A DNA stretch of 64,000 bases from Acidimicrobiia bacterium (GCA_022822905.1 JAJDYE010000041.1:62001-126000), one strand, 5' to 3'; shown: positions 1 to 8,975, counted from the first letter of the stretch. Notes: generated by a model from the letters alone, not told the origin. Numbers and translations: made by a program.

Positions 1-890
1 ACACCCGCCACATCCGCCTGGGCACCGCGGTGTGCCAGGTGGCCGCCCGACCGGCGGTGACCGCCGCCATGCAGTTCGGCACCCTGGAGGCGCTGGCCGG
101 GCCGGGGCGGGCCATCTGCGGACTGGGCCTCTCGGGTCCCCAGATCGTGGAGGGGTGGTACGGCCAGCCGTGGGGAAAGCCCAATGCCCTGTTGCGCGAC
201 TACGTGTCCATCATCAAGAAAGTGTTCGCCCGCCAGGGGCCGCTGAGCCATGACGGATCTCAGATCAGCTTGCCGTATAGCGGCGAGGGCGCGCTGGGTG
301 TGGGCAAGCCGCTGAAGTCGATCCTGCACATGAACCCCGACATCCCGGTGTTCCTGGCCACCGGCGGGCCGGCCAACACCGCGCTGATGGCCGAGCTGGC
401 CGACGGGTGGCTGCCGCTGGGCTACACCCCCGGCAGCGCCCACCTCTACGCCGAGGCCATCCAGAGGGGCCTCGACCGGGCCGGGCGCACCTGGGACGAC
501 ATCGAGATCCAGGCCGGGTCCCGAGTGTCGATCACCGACGACGTGCAAGGGGCCATCGACGAGGCCAAGCCCCAGTTCGCCTTCCTGGTGGGGGGCTACG
601 GCACTCGGGAGTACAACTTCCACCGCGACGCCATGGTGCGGCGGGGCTTCGGCGAGGCCGCCGAGCGCATCCAGGAGCTGTTCATGGCCGGGCGCCGGGA
701 CGAGGCGGTGGCCGCGGTGCCCGAAGAGTACATCGACGACGGAGCGCTGATCGGCTCCCGCCAGCGCATCAAGGAGCGCTTTTCCCGCTGGTGCGACACC
801 AAAGCCACCGGTCTCACCATCCGAGCCGACACCGACGAGGAGCGGGCCTACATCGCCGAGTTGGCTGAGGCGAAACCTCGGACTACTTAG
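1..890 (+). CDS. LLM-class (probably F420-dependent) oxidoreductase, 5' truncated by window edge
   Basis: The reading frame is open from base 3, so the gene begins before the window; 295 codons of the C-terminal part are present and end with TAG. The segment reading RLGTAVCQVAARPA near the left edge and TGGPANTALMAELADGW near residue 120 are typical of luciferase-like monooxygenase TIM barrels of the F420-dependent branch, which are abundant in actinobacteria and oxidise or reduce small organic substrates with F420 or FMN. The internal GTG at base 30 is not the true start because family sequence continues upstream. The stop overlaps the convergent P450 stop by 8 bp. Substrate cannot be told from sequence. 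Confidence 0.85.
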   Translation, partial: TRHIRLGTAVCQVAARPAVTAAMQFGTLEALAGPGRAICGLGLSGPQIVEGWYGQPWGKPNALLRDYVSIIKKVFARQGPLSHDGSQISLPYSGEGALGVGKPLKSILHMNPDIPVFLATGGPANTALMAELADGWLPLGYTPGSAHLYAEAIQRGLDRAGRTWDDIEIQAGSRVSITDDVQGAIDEAKPQFAFLVGGYGTREYNFHRDAMVRRGFGEAAERIQELFMAGRRDEAVAAVPEEYIDDGALIGSRQRIKERFSRWCDTKATGLTIRADTDEERAYIAELAEAKPRTT

Positions 891-2073
891 CCGTCAGTTT
901 GGCCGGGATGGGCAAATGCGACATACCGCCGGGCAGCGGCGGGTAGGTCGCCCCCGCAATCACTGACATCTCCGCCACCCGGTCGCAGAGCACATTGACC
1001 GCGCACGATGCCTCGATGCGGGCCAGGGTGGCGCCGGGACAGATGTGGGGGCCGCCGCCGAATCCGAGGTGGTCGCGGGGGTCGTCTCGGTCCAACCGGA
1101 ATACGTCGGGGTCGTCGTACACCGTCTCGTCCCGGTTGGCCGAGCCTATGCCCACTTCTACCCATTCTCCGGCGTGCATCTCTACTCCGTCGAGCGCGAC
1201 GTCGTGGGTGCAGCGCCTGGTGGTCGCCTGCACCGGCGCGTCATGGCGCAGCGATTCCTCCACCAGCGGGCTCACCAGGTTTCGGTCGGCCGATACCCGC
1301 TCGAAGAGTTCCCGGTCCCGCAGCAGCCGGTGGGCCAGGTGTACCAGCAGCGCCCGAGTGGTGTGGACCCCGGCCATCACCATGAACTGGAGCTGGGTAA
1401 CGATTTCGGTGTCGCTGAGCGGCACCCCGTCGACCTCGGCGTTCATCAGCCCGATGATCACATCGTGGGGCTGCTCCTCCCCGACGGCGGCCGAGGCCCG
1501 GCGCCCAGCCAGCGCGTCTCTGAAGTAGTCGAGAATGGCCGGGCCTGTCGGCTTGATCCCCGGCGTGCCCGGTCGCTGCATGAGCGTTCCGTCGAACGAC
1601 CAGCCCATGAACTTGTCCCCCGCCTCGGGGGGAAGACCCATGAGGTCGGCCAGCGTGGCGCTGGGGATGGGCATGGCGTAGCCCGCGTGCAGGTCACCCT
1701 CACCAGCAGCCAGCATCGGATCGAGCAGCCGGTGGCAGGTTCGAGTGACGAACTCCTCGGTGTTGCGCAGCCGGTGGGGGGCGAAGTTGGAGTTGTACAG
1801 CCGCCGGATGCGGCCGTGGCGGGGCTCGGGTATCTCGCTCAGAAACAGCTCCTCGGCCGGCACCACCTCGGTGCCGGCCAGTCCGGCCATGGGCGCCAGA
1901 TCGGCCACGAACGTCTCCACCTCTTTGAGGGCGGTGTCGATGTGGCGGCGGGTCGAGAGGTACCAGCCGCCTTTGGGTGACGGGCAAATGGGATGTTCTG
2001 TGCGTATGCGGGCCAGCGTGTGAAACGGAACTCCGTCGATCTCATGCGCCGGGTCGCGGGCATCGAACTCCAT
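883..2073 (-). CDS. Cytochrome P450
   Basis: 396-aa soluble bacterial P450. The heme-binding loop FGGGPHICPG lies at residues 338-347 with Cys345 as thiolate ligand, and the K-helix ExxR is E273-S-L-R276. In the I-helix the usual A-G-x-D/E-T-T reads AGVHTT (234-239), so the acidic residue of the oxygen-activating pair is replaced by His. I chose the ATG at 2073 because the family N-terminus begins there; the frame is open to 2268 but that extension is low-complexity and would overlap the divergent gene at 2115. It is transcribed away from the isomerase/acyl-CoA dehydrogenase pair, with a 41-bp gap. Substrate unknown; a ferredoxin partner is not adjacent. Confidence 0.93.
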   Translation of the reverse strand: MEFDARDPAHEIDGVPFHTLARIRTEHPICPSPKGGWYLSTRRHIDTALKEVETFVADLAPMAGLAGTEVVPAEELFLSEIPEPRHGRIRRLYNSNFAPHRLRNTEEFVTRTCHRLLDPMLAAGEGDLHAGYAMPIPSATLADLMGLPPEAGDKFMGWSFDGTLMQRPGTPGIKPTGPAILDYFRDALAGRRASAAVGEEQPHDVIIGLMNAEVDGVPLSDTEIVTQLQFMVMAGVHTTRALLVHLAHRLLRDRELFERVSADRNLVSPLVEESLRHDAPVQATTRRCTHDVALDGVEMHAGEWVEVGIGSANRDETVYDDPDVFRLDRDDPRDHLGFGGGPHICPGATLARIEASCAVNVLCDRVAEMSVIAGATYPPLPGGMSHLPIPAKLTAK

Positions 2074-2114
2074 GCCCGCACGGTAGTGCGACAACCCACC
2101 ACTAATCTCAGCCT

Positions 2115-2936
2115 GTGAACCATCCGCCTTATCTGTGTACCGGCACGCTGGGTCGGATCCCGTGGGAGGACAAGGCCCGGGCTGCGTCGACCGCGGGGTT
2201 TGCCCGGCTGTCCATCTACCAATGGGAACACCGCAAGCTGCACGAGCGGGGCTGGGACGACGAATCACTGGGGGACTTGTTGGACAGCCTGGACTTGCGA
2301 GTGGCCGAATACGACGGCGCGGTGATGTCGATGCAGTCCCCCGACGGTGCCGAAGAGACGGTGGCCAAGGCCGCTGCCCTCGGCGCCCGATCTATCACCG
2401 TTTTGGAGCATTCCGACTGGCTGCCGGGCGAGCATTTGGCCCAAGCCTCGGCCACCCTGGCCGAGATCTCCGACCTCGCTGGCGAGCACGGCATTCTGGC
2501 GTTGATCGAGCCGTTCGCCTGGTCGCCGCTGAACGACCACCGGGTAGCCGCTGAGATTGTTGAGCGGGCCGACCGGCCCAACGCGGGGCTGCTCCTCGAC
2601 ACCTGGCATCTGTGGCGGGGACCGGAGCGCGGGCGGCTGGACCCGGCCATCGACCCGGCCATGATCAAGGAGATCCAAGTGGGCGACACCGGCCCCACGC
2701 CCGCCAGCGAGCCGACGAGAGACGAACTGGCCGATGAGTGCATTCACCACCGGCTGATGCCCGGCGACGGTCACGGGAACATTGCGGGAATGCTGGACGA
2801 ATTGGCCGATCGGGGCGTGGACGCACCGATGGCCATTGAGGTGTTCTCCGACGAACTGAACGCTCTGGAAGCCGACGTTGTTGCCTGCCGGTCGATGGCC
2901 AGCTTCAAGAAATTGAAAGCTAGATTGGCTCTGTGA
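2115..2936 (+). CDS. Sugar phosphate isomerase/epimerase-like TIM-barrel protein
   Basis: 273 aa, GTG start. The fold is that of the xylose-isomerase-like TIM barrel (AP endonuclease 2 superfamily): candidate metal ligands are the Glu in ALIEPFAW (about residue 137), the Asp in LLLDTWH, the Asp in IQVGD and the Glu in AIEVFSDE near the C-terminus. Family members isomerise or epimerise sugars and related polyols. The stop overlaps the start of the next gene by 4 bp (GTGA), so the two are translationally coupled, which suggests this protein works in the same catabolic route as the acyl-CoA dehydrogenase rather than in central sugar metabolism. The exact substrate cannot be inferred. Confidence 0.8.
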   Translation: MNHPPYLCTGTLGRIPWEDKARAASTAGFARLSIYQWEHRKLHERGWDDESLGDLLDSLDLRVAEYDGAVMSMQSPDGAEETVAKAAALGARSITVLEHSDWLPGEHLAQASATLAEISDLAGEHGILALIEPFAWSPLNDHRVAAEIVERADRPNAGLLLDTWHLWRGPERGRLDPAIDPAMIKEIQVGDTGPTPASEPTRDELADECIHHRLMPGDGHGNIAGMLDELADRGVDAPMAIEVFSDELNALEADVVACRSMASFKKLKARLAL

Positions 2937-4132
2937 GCACTGAAGGAATCCCCCAAGAAGTCGACGACGCCATCGACGCCCTATTGGCCGAGCACGACCC
3001 CACCACCATGTCGGTGGAGGAGTTCCGCGGCTACCAGTACGACGCCGGCCTGGCCTGGGTGCACTTCCCGGTGGGCTTTGGCGGCCTCGAGCTGGCCCCT
3101 CGCTATCAGCGCCACATAGAGGTCCGCCTGCGTGAGGCCGGGGCCGGACCGGCCGATCCGGGCAGCTTCTTCTACACCCTGGCTGGGCCCACCATCGTGA
3201 CCCACGGCACCGACGAGCAGAAGAACCGCTTCCTGCGGCCCATGTTCACCGGTGAGGAGCGCTGGTGCCAGCTGTTCTCTGAGCCAGGGGCGGGTAGCGA
3301 CTTCGCCGGACTGGCCACCCGGGCGGTGCGCGACGGCGAGATGTGGACGATTGACGGCCAGAAGGTGTGGAACACCCTCGCCCACCTGGCCGACCGGGGA
3401 ATGCTGGTGGCCCGCAGCAACCCCGAATCCCCCAAGCACAAGGGCATGACCTACTTTGCGCTTGACATGCACGCCGAGGGGGTGGAGGTGCGTCCGCTGC
3501 GCCAGATCACCGGCGAGGCCGAGTTCAACGAGGTCTACCTCACCGGCGTGCAGGTGCCCGATGCCGACCGGATCGGCGGCGAAGGCGAGGGTTGGGGGGT
3601 GGCACTCACCACGTTGATGAACGAGCGCACCGTGATCGGGGGCGGCGGTTCCCCCAAACGGGGCTCAGGCAGCATTGCCGAACTGGTGCAGGTGTGGGCT
3701 GAATTGCCCGACGAGCAGCGCACATCGGCCCGCTTGGACCGGGTGATGAAGCTGTGGAGCCAAGCGGAGACGCTGCGGCTCACCAACATGCGGGCCTCGC
3801 AGAACCGCCGGGCCGGCAATCCCGGTCCGGAGGGCTCAGTGGCCAAGGCCATCCACGCCGAGCTGAACAAGTCCATCTTCGAGGAGTGCGTGAACCTTCA
3901 GGGACCGGCCGGATCGGTGGACTTCGACTACACCTTCCGCCGTCCTGACGTGGTGTCGGAAACCGGTGCCGAGAACGGCTTGGGCCACGCCTTTCTGAGG
4001 TCCCGGGCCAACTCCATAGAGGGTGGCACCACCGAGATCATGCGCAACATTCTGGGGGAGCAGATTCTCGGCCTTCCCGGTGAGCCCCGGGTGGACAAAG
4101 CCATCCCCTGGAACGAAGTCCCCCGCAACTAG
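2933..4132 (+). CDS. Acyl-CoA dehydrogenase family protein
   Basis: 399 aa with a GTG start overlapping the previous stop. The FAD/acyl-CoA signature QLFSEPGAGSDFAGL lies around residues 113-127, and the C-terminal helical domain carries EGGTTEIMRNILGE near residue 363, a conserved FAD-binding segment. These flavoenzymes take an alpha,beta-hydrogen pair from acyl-CoA thioesters and pass electrons to ETF. Length is normal. The last codons and the stop of the convergent hydrolase share a 12-bp palindrome (4130-4141) that contains both stop codons. Chain-length preference is not visible; long branched or steroid side-chain substrates are possible in actinobacteria but this is only inference. Confidence 0.92.
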   Translation: MSTEGIPQEVDDAIDALLAEHDPTTMSVEEFRGYQYDAGLAWVHFPVGFGGLELAPRYQRHIEVRLREAGAGPADPGSFFYTLAGPTIVTHGTDEQKNRFLRPMFTGEERWCQLFSEPGAGSDFAGLATRAVRDGEMWTIDGQKVWNTLAHLADRGMLVARSNPESPKHKGMTYFALDMHAEGVEVRPLRQITGEAEFNEVYLTGVQVPDADRIGGEGEGWGVALTTLMNERTVIGGGGSPKRGSGSIAELVQVWAELPDEQRTSARLDRVMKLWSQAETLRLTNMRASQNRRAGNPGPEGSVAKAIHAELNKSIFEECVNLQGPAGSVDFDYTFRRPDVVSETGAENGLGHAFLRSRANSIEGGTTEIMRNILGEQILGLPGEPRVDKAIPWNEVPRN

Positions 4133-4138
4133 CTCGAG

Positions 4139-4927
4139 CTACGAACCCAATTCGACGGGGGAACGGTCAAACCTCCGGTCGAGCCAGCCGATCACCGTCT
4201 GGGCCACGGCTTCGGGCTGCTCAGGCAAAAGAGCGTGACCGGCGTTGGGGATGACCACTACCTCCACCCGGTCGCCGACGGCCTCCACCAGGGCATCGGC
4301 GTTGGCGGGCACGGCCAGGCGGTCGTCGGCTGGTTGTACCGCCAGCATGGGGGCGGTACCTCCGGCCCACCAATCGCCCACCGGGGTGGACACGGTGGCC
4401 TGCTCTTGGGCTCGGGCCAGCTTCGCGAACCAGCCGTCGGCCCACACGCCGGCGTCGTTGCCCGGCGCGAAGAACGCTCGCCCCACTGCATCGAGTCGGA
4501 CTTCGGGCGGGTTGCGGGGGTCGAAGATCGTCCGCATGGCCACGGCCATCTCGTCGGTGACCGGGATGAACCCGCCGCAGGCCAACAGCACCAGGCTCTC
4601 TACCAGCTCGGGGTGGTTGGTGGCGGTCATGCGAGCGATCCGATTGCCGTAGGCGTGCCCGACAACCACCGCGGGGCCGCCGTCGAGTTCGCTGATCACC
4701 GCGGCCACATCGGCAGCCAGAGTGGCCAGAGTCTCCTCCCGGTCGGGCATCGCGCTGGCCCCAAGGCCCCGAGGCTCGGGGCACGCCACCCGGTAGCCCG
4801 CAGCAGCCACGTCGGCGGCCAGGCGGTCGAAATCGGCCGCCCCCCGGCCCAACGACGGCAGCATCACCACCAGCGGCCCCTGCCCGCGAACATGCACCTC
4901 GATCGGTCCGTGGCCGGTGGCAACCAT
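4139..4927 (-). CDS. Alpha/beta hydrolase-fold protein lacking the nucleophilic serine
   Basis: 262 aa from the ATG at 4927 (a GTG one codon upstream is also possible). The fold is clear: an oxyanion-side segment MLPSLGRGAADF near residues 22-34, the nucleophile-elbow region at 88-96 and a C-terminal NAGHALLPEQPE containing the catalytic-type His. The elbow reads G-H-A-Y-G-N, so the usual Ser of GxSxG is Ala92. Either another residue serves, or this is a non-hydrolytic member of the fold. It is convergent with the acyl-CoA dehydrogenase and divergent from the ABC transporter. Substrate unknown. Confidence 0.8.
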   Translation of the reverse strand: MVATGHGPIEVHVRGQGPLVVMLPSLGRGAADFDRLAADVAAAGYRVACPEPRGLGASAMPDREETLATLAADVAAVISELDGGPAVVVGHAYGNRIARMTATNHPELVESLVLLACGGFIPVTDEMAVAMRTIFDPRNPPEVRLDAVGRAFFAPGNDAGVWADGWFAKLARAQEQATVSTPVGDWWAGGTAPMLAVQPADDRLAVPANADALVEAVGDRVEVVVIPNAGHALLPEQPEAVAQTVIGWLDRRFDRSPVELGS

Positions 4928-4998
4928 CACAATCCGGGACTGTAACCCAGAGGCAATGAGGTCGAGCAGGCCAGCACATGTGACCGGCCTCTGATATC

Positions 4999-5017
4999 GC
5001 CGGTTAGCCTGTCGGCC
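4999..5017 (+). promoter_or_regulatory. Weak DtxR/IdeR-like half site upstream of ABC ATPase
   Basis: The segment contains GGTTAGCCT, matching nine contiguous bases of the core of the IdeR/DtxR iron box (consensus TTAGGTTAGGCTAACCTAA or its GCC variant). The right half matches poorly (about 10 of 19 in total). It ends two bases before the GTG start of the transporter ATPase. Taken alone it is weak; the better site at 6118 makes iron regulation of this cluster plausible. Confidence 0.25.
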
Positions 5018-5019
5018 AA

Positions 5020-6066
5020 GTGTCAGTCGCCGATTCCGCTGCTCCGCTGCTGTCCGTCGAGGGCGTGCACAAGTCGTTCGGTGCCACCAAGGTGCTGGTC
5101 GACTTCAATCTGACTCTGCATCCCGGGGAGATGCTATCTCTACTGGGGCCGAGCGGATGTGGAAAGACCACGCTGCTGCGGCTCATCGCCGGCCTGGAGC
5201 AAGCCGATCAGGGCAAGATCGTGTTGGACGGGAACCCGGTGGACGGCCACCGCTCCTGGATCCGGCCTGAGGACCGCCAAGTGGGCATGGTGTTCCAAGA
5301 TTGGGCGCTGTTCCCCCACCTAGATGTGGCCGGAAACGTGGGCTACGGGGTCCCGCGACGTCAGCGAATCGCAGAGGTGGCCAAAACGCTGGAGTTGGTG
5401 AACTTGCCGGGAATACAGGAACGCACCCCCGACACCCTCTCGGGCGGCCAGCAGCAGCGGGTGGCGCTGGCCCGGGCCATCGCCCCCAAGCCCAAAGTGC
5501 TCTTGCTGGACGAGCCCTTCTCCAATCTGGACGCCGCTCTGCGGCGCGAGGTTCGCTCCGAGGTGCGCGAGCTGCTGCGCGATGCCGACATGACCGCGGT
5601 GTTCGTGACCCACGACCGAGAAGAGGCATTGGTGCTGGGCGATCGGGTGGCGGTGATGGACGCGGGCCGCATTGTGCAGTCCGGATCGCCGTCTGAGGTC
5701 TACCACCACCCGGCCACACCCTGGGTGGCGGCGTTCGTGGGCGCGGTGTCGATGTACCCCGCGGAGGCGGCGGGTTCCACAGCCGAAACCGATTTCGGGC
5801 CTGTTCCCCTCCTCGAACCTCGTCAGGGCCCGGTTGAGGTGGCGGTGAGGCCCGAGGACGTGGACTTGCGCGCGGCCGAGGGCGAGGGTGCCACCCACAC
5901 CGTGGAGAACTTCGAGTTCCAGGGTGCTGATGCCGTGGTTACCGTGGCCAACCCCGACGGGGTCCGTCTCCGCGTGCGAGTCAGCGGCACGCAGAGCTTT
6001 TCCTCCGGCGACCGGGTCGCCCCCTCCTACATCGGTCCGCCTGCGGTGGCTTTCGACCGCGGCTGA
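5020..6066 (+). CDS. ABC transporter ATP-binding protein, Fe3+ (FbpC-like) family
   Basis: 348 aa, GTG start. Walker A GPSGCGKTT at residues 43-51, signature LSGGQQQR at 140-147 and Walker B VLLLDEP at 160-166 are all intact; the H-loop lies in VFVTHD. The C-terminal third (about 240-348) is a TOBE-type beta domain as in FbpC/PotA/MalK-class importer ATPases. It energises import through the fused permease encoded 99 bp downstream. Together they resemble the FbpBC iron(III) importer; no substrate-binding protein gene is in the window, so it must lie elsewhere. Thiamine, spermidine or phosphonate transport cannot be excluded from the ATPase alone. Confidence 0.92.
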   Translation: MSVADSAAPLLSVEGVHKSFGATKVLVDFNLTLHPGEMLSLLGPSGCGKTTLLRLIAGLEQADQGKIVLDGNPVDGHRSWIRPEDRQVGMVFQDWALFPHLDVAGNVGYGVPRRQRIAEVAKTLELVNLPGIQERTPDTLSGGQQQRVALARAIAPKPKVLLLDEPFSNLDAALRREVRSEVRELLRDADMTAVFVTHDREEALVLGDRVAVMDAGRIVQSGSPSEVYHHPATPWVAAFVGAVSMYPAEAAGSTAETDFGPVPLLEPRQGPVEVAVRPEDVDLRAAEGEGATHTVENFEFQGADAVVTVANPDGVRLRVRVSGTQSFSSGDRVAPSYIGPPAVAFDRG

Positions 6067-6117
6067 TCCCGACCATCGATAGACGACAGCAAACTCCAGC
6101 CAGCTTCGCAATAGGTG

Positions 6118-6136
6118 TAAGGCAAGCTTTACCTTT
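6118..6136. promoter_or_regulatory. Candidate iron box (DtxR/IdeR-type operator)
   Basis: TAAGGCAAGCTTTACCTTT is an imperfect 19-bp palindrome with the AGG...ACCT half-sites of the DtxR/IdeR consensus in register (11 of 19 positions agree). It sits 29 bp before the GTG start of the permease gene, in the only sizeable gap of the transporter cluster, so repression of the permease by iron-loaded IdeR is plausible. Inference from sequence resemblance only. Confidence 0.4.
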
Positions 6137-6165
6137 CTGGGCTCCTGTGGATAAAGTCGCTCCTT

Positions 6166-7764
6166 GTGCGGTCGCCGACAATCCATTCTCCGGCACTGCT
6201 GAAGGTCGTCGCCATCGTGGTGACCGTGGGATTCGCCTTTCCCGCCGGCTACTTGGTGTGGCGCAACTTCACTTTCCACAGCGATCCGCTGGGCGTGCTG
6301 TTCTCCCAGCGCACCCAGGGGCCGTTGTTGCGCACACTGCGACTAGCCGTGCTGGTCTCGGCCTCCACCGCAGTGCTCGGCACCGCCTTTGCCTGGCTGA
6401 CCACCCGGTGCGACGTCCCGCTCAAGCGCATGTGGCAGGCGCTTTTGCCCCTTCCGCTGGTGTTCCCCACGTTCATCGGCGCCGCGGCATTGATCCGCAC
6501 CCTCAACCCCGGCGGTCTTCTGTCGGATTGGCTGGACAACCTGGGCCTGGTGTGGGACGTGGAGATACGGGGCCTGTTCGGCGCGTGGCTGGCGCTCACG
6601 CTGTTCACCTATCCCTATGTGTACCTGCCCGTGGCCGCCCGGCTGCGGCGCCTGCCCGGGTCGGCCGAGGAGACCGCTCGTTTGCTGGGCGACAGCCCGC
6701 TAACCGTCATCCGCAGAGTGGTGCTGCCCCAGACGGCGACTGCCATCAGCGCTGGCACCCTGCTGGTGTTCCTCTACGCCATCAGCGACTTCGGAGCGGT
6801 GCAACTCATGCGCTACGACACGCTGAGCCGGGCTATCTACACCACTCGGCTCAACAATCAACCAGTTTCGATGGCCCTCAGCGTGATCCTGCTGGTGCTG
6901 GCTGCGGTTGTGGTGTTGGTTGAGCGGGGCGCCACCCGGCGATATGAGCACGCCGCACCGGTGCGATCTCGGAGTCCGGTTATCTATCGGATGGGCCGCG
7001 CCAAACCGATTGCGGTGGCGTTCCTGGCCGGATCGGTGGCGCTGGCGCTTTTGGGGCCGATGGCATCGCTGGCCGACTGGACCATCGACGGCATCAGGCT
7101 GGAGGCCTCCGGCGGACGAGACCTCCTCGTGGGATGGGATGACGTGTGGGCGCCCACCTGGCACACCGCCAACGGGAGCCTTCTGGCCGCGGTGGTCTCG
7201 GTGGCTCTGGTGCTTCCCGCCGCCTACCTCGTCGTCCGCCACCGGTCCCGGATCGGCACGCTGGCCAACGCGGTGATCGTGTCGGCATTCGCGCTGCCGG
7301 GGATCCTCATCGGACTGGCGCTGCTGTTCTGGACCCTGAAGACCGACATCGGCAGCCACCTCCGCAACACCCTGGTGTTGCTGGTGTTCGCCTACATGGT
7401 GCGCTTCGGAGGCCAGACCATGCGCACGTCCCAAGTGGCGGTGGCCGCGGTGTCGTCCCGGCTGACCGACGCAGCCCGCACGCTGGGTGCCAGATGGGTG
7501 CGCCGCTTCCGGTCGCTGGAACTGCCGCTCATGGCCCCGGGGCTATTGGCCGGAGGCGGGCTGGTGATGCTGTCAGTGATGAAGGAGTTGCCCATCACCC
7601 TGCTCATCGCCCCGTTCGACTTCCCCACCCTCACCACCAAGGCGTTCAACAGCATCGAGGAGGCCTTCGTGGCCGAGGCCGGCATCTGGTCGGGCGTGCT
7701 CGTGGTGCTGTCGGCCGTGCTCACCTGGATCTTCGTCGTCCGCCGGGCCGATCATTTCGACTAG
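6166..7764 (+). CDS. ABC transporter permease, fused two-domain FbpB type
   Basis: 532 aa, GTG start. Two homologous membrane halves can be seen, each with several hydrophobic helices and an EAA-type cytoplasmic loop: the first around ETARLLGDSPLTVIRRVVLPQ (near residue 175), the second around DAARTLGARWVRRFRSLELP (near 440). About 12 transmembrane segments are expected. This double-permease arrangement is characteristic of FbpB/SfuB iron(III) importers, where one polypeptide forms the whole channel. It pairs with the ATPase upstream; a candidate iron box lies just before it. The partner binding protein is missing from the window. Confidence 0.88.
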   Translation: MRSPTIHSPALLKVVAIVVTVGFAFPAGYLVWRNFTFHSDPLGVLFSQRTQGPLLRTLRLAVLVSASTAVLGTAFAWLTTRCDVPLKRMWQALLPLPLVFPTFIGAAALIRTLNPGGLLSDWLDNLGLVWDVEIRGLFGAWLALTLFTYPYVYLPVAARLRRLPGSAEETARLLGDSPLTVIRRVVLPQTATAISAGTLLVFLYAISDFGAVQLMRYDTLSRAIYTTRLNNQPVSMALSVILLVLAAVVVLVERGATRRYEHAAPVRSRSPVIYRMGRAKPIAVAFLAGSVALALLGPMASLADWTIDGIRLEASGGRDLLVGWDDVWAPTWHTANGSLLAAVVSVALVLPAAYLVVRHRSRIGTLANAVIVSAFALPGILIGLALLFWTLKTDIGSHLRNTLVLLVFAYMVRFGGQTMRTSQVAVAAVSSRLTDAARTLGARWVRRFRSLELPLMAPGLLAGGGLVMLSVMKELPITLLIAPFDFPTLTTKAFNSIEEAFVAEAGIWSGVLVVLSAVLTWIFVVRRADHFD

Positions 7765-7798
7765 CGGTGCCCACGCAGGTCTATGACACGCTGCGGGA

Positions 7799-8968
7799 AT
7801 GAGCATTGAGCCGTTTGAGGTCGCCGTCCCCCAAACCGACCTAGACGACCTGCACCAGCGTCTGGCCATGACCCGGTGGCCCGACACCGTGCGGCCGGGG
7901 TGGGACGACGGCGCCGACGTGGCCTACATGCGGGATCTCTGCGAGTACTGGGCCGACGGTTACGACTGGCGGGCCCGCGAGGCCTATCTCAACGCCTTTC
8001 CCCAGTTCACCACCACTGCGGCCAGTGAGCGGGTGCACTTCTACCATGTGCGCTCGCCGGAGCCCGACGCGCTGCCCATGGTGATGATCCACGGGTACAT
8101 GGGCTCGGTGGTGGAGTTCCGGGAGATGATGGGCCCGCTGTCCGACCCGGCCGCCCACGGCGGCGATCCGACCGACGCCTTCCATATTGTGGTCCCGTCG
8201 CTGCCCGGCTACGGCTTCTCCGGTCCTACCGCCAACCCCGGCGTGGACATGCACCGCTGCGCGGAGGCCATCGCCGGGGTCATGGAGCAACTGGGCTACG
8301 ACCGCTACATCGTGCAAGGAGGCGACTGGGGGGCGCTGGTCACCCGGCGCATGGCCGAGGCTTACGGCGACCGGCTCATCGCCGCCCACTTCAACATGCT
8401 CTTCGCCCAGCCCACCGCTGAAGAGGCCGCCGACCCCGAGAGGATGATGGAGGGAGTGACCGAGGCCGAACAGGCGGCCATGGCCCGCTCGCTGGAGGTG
8501 ATCACCGGAGGCACCGGCTACATGGCCATGCTGAGCACCAAACCCCAGACCCTGGCGGTGGCCCACAACGACTCCCCCGCCGGTCTGGCCGCCTGGTTCA
8601 TTGAGAAGTACCAGCACTGGTGCGACCTGGACGACGGCGACCTGGAGAGCGTGTTCACCAAAGACCAGTTGCTCGACAACGTGATGCTGTACTGGGCCAC
8701 CGCCACTGCGGCGTCATCCGGGCGGCTGTATCTGGAGTCGGCCCGGGCCGGCACCTCGGCAGTTGATTCCTGGGCGGGCCAGATCACCGTGCCCACCGGC
8801 CACGCCGTCTACCCCCGAGAACTGCTGCAAACCCCGCGGGCATGGGCCGAGCGCCGCTACAACATCGTCCACTGGGCGGTGCAGCCCAAAGGCGGCCACT
8901 TCGCCCCATTCGAGCAGCCCGAGATGTTCACCGACGACCTGCGGGCCTTCGGCCGCCTGTTCCGCTGA
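7799..8968 (+). CDS. Epoxide hydrolase family protein (EHN plus alpha/beta hydrolase)
   Basis: 389 aa. The N-terminal 110 residues match the epoxide hydrolase N-terminal (EHN) domain, starting with FEVAVPQTDLDDLHQRL. The hydrolase core follows: oxyanion HGYMGS at 98-103, nucleophile elbow GGDWGA with Asp176 and a C-terminal GGHFAPFEQPE with the catalytic His. The Asp nucleophile, not Ser, is what marks epoxide hydrolases, which open epoxides to diols through a covalent ester. It begins 34 bp after the permease and ends 7 bp before the convergent methyltransferase stop. Substrate unknown. Confidence 0.92.
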   Translation: MSIEPFEVAVPQTDLDDLHQRLAMTRWPDTVRPGWDDGADVAYMRDLCEYWADGYDWRAREAYLNAFPQFTTTAASERVHFYHVRSPEPDALPMVMIHGYMGSVVEFREMMGPLSDPAAHGGDPTDAFHIVVPSLPGYGFSGPTANPGVDMHRCAEAIAGVMEQLGYDRYIVQGGDWGALVTRRMAEAYGDRLIAAHFNMLFAQPTAEEAADPERMMEGVTEAEQAAMARSLEVITGGTGYMAMLSTKPQTLAVAHNDSPAGLAAWFIEKYQHWCDLDDGDLESVFTKDQLLDNVMLYWATATAASSGRLYLESARAGTSAVDSWAGQITVPTGHAVYPRELLQTPRAWAERRYNIVHWAVQPKGGHFAPFEQPEMFTDDLRAFGRLFR

Positions 8969-8975
8969 GGCGCGC

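Noticed and set aside
2074..2268. N-terminal extension of the P450
   Set aside because: Overlaps the divergent gene and is not P450-like.
4130..4141. 12-bp palindrome TAGCTCGAGCTA between convergent stops
   Set aside because: Made of two TAG stop codons facing each other; too short and without U-tract to call a terminator.
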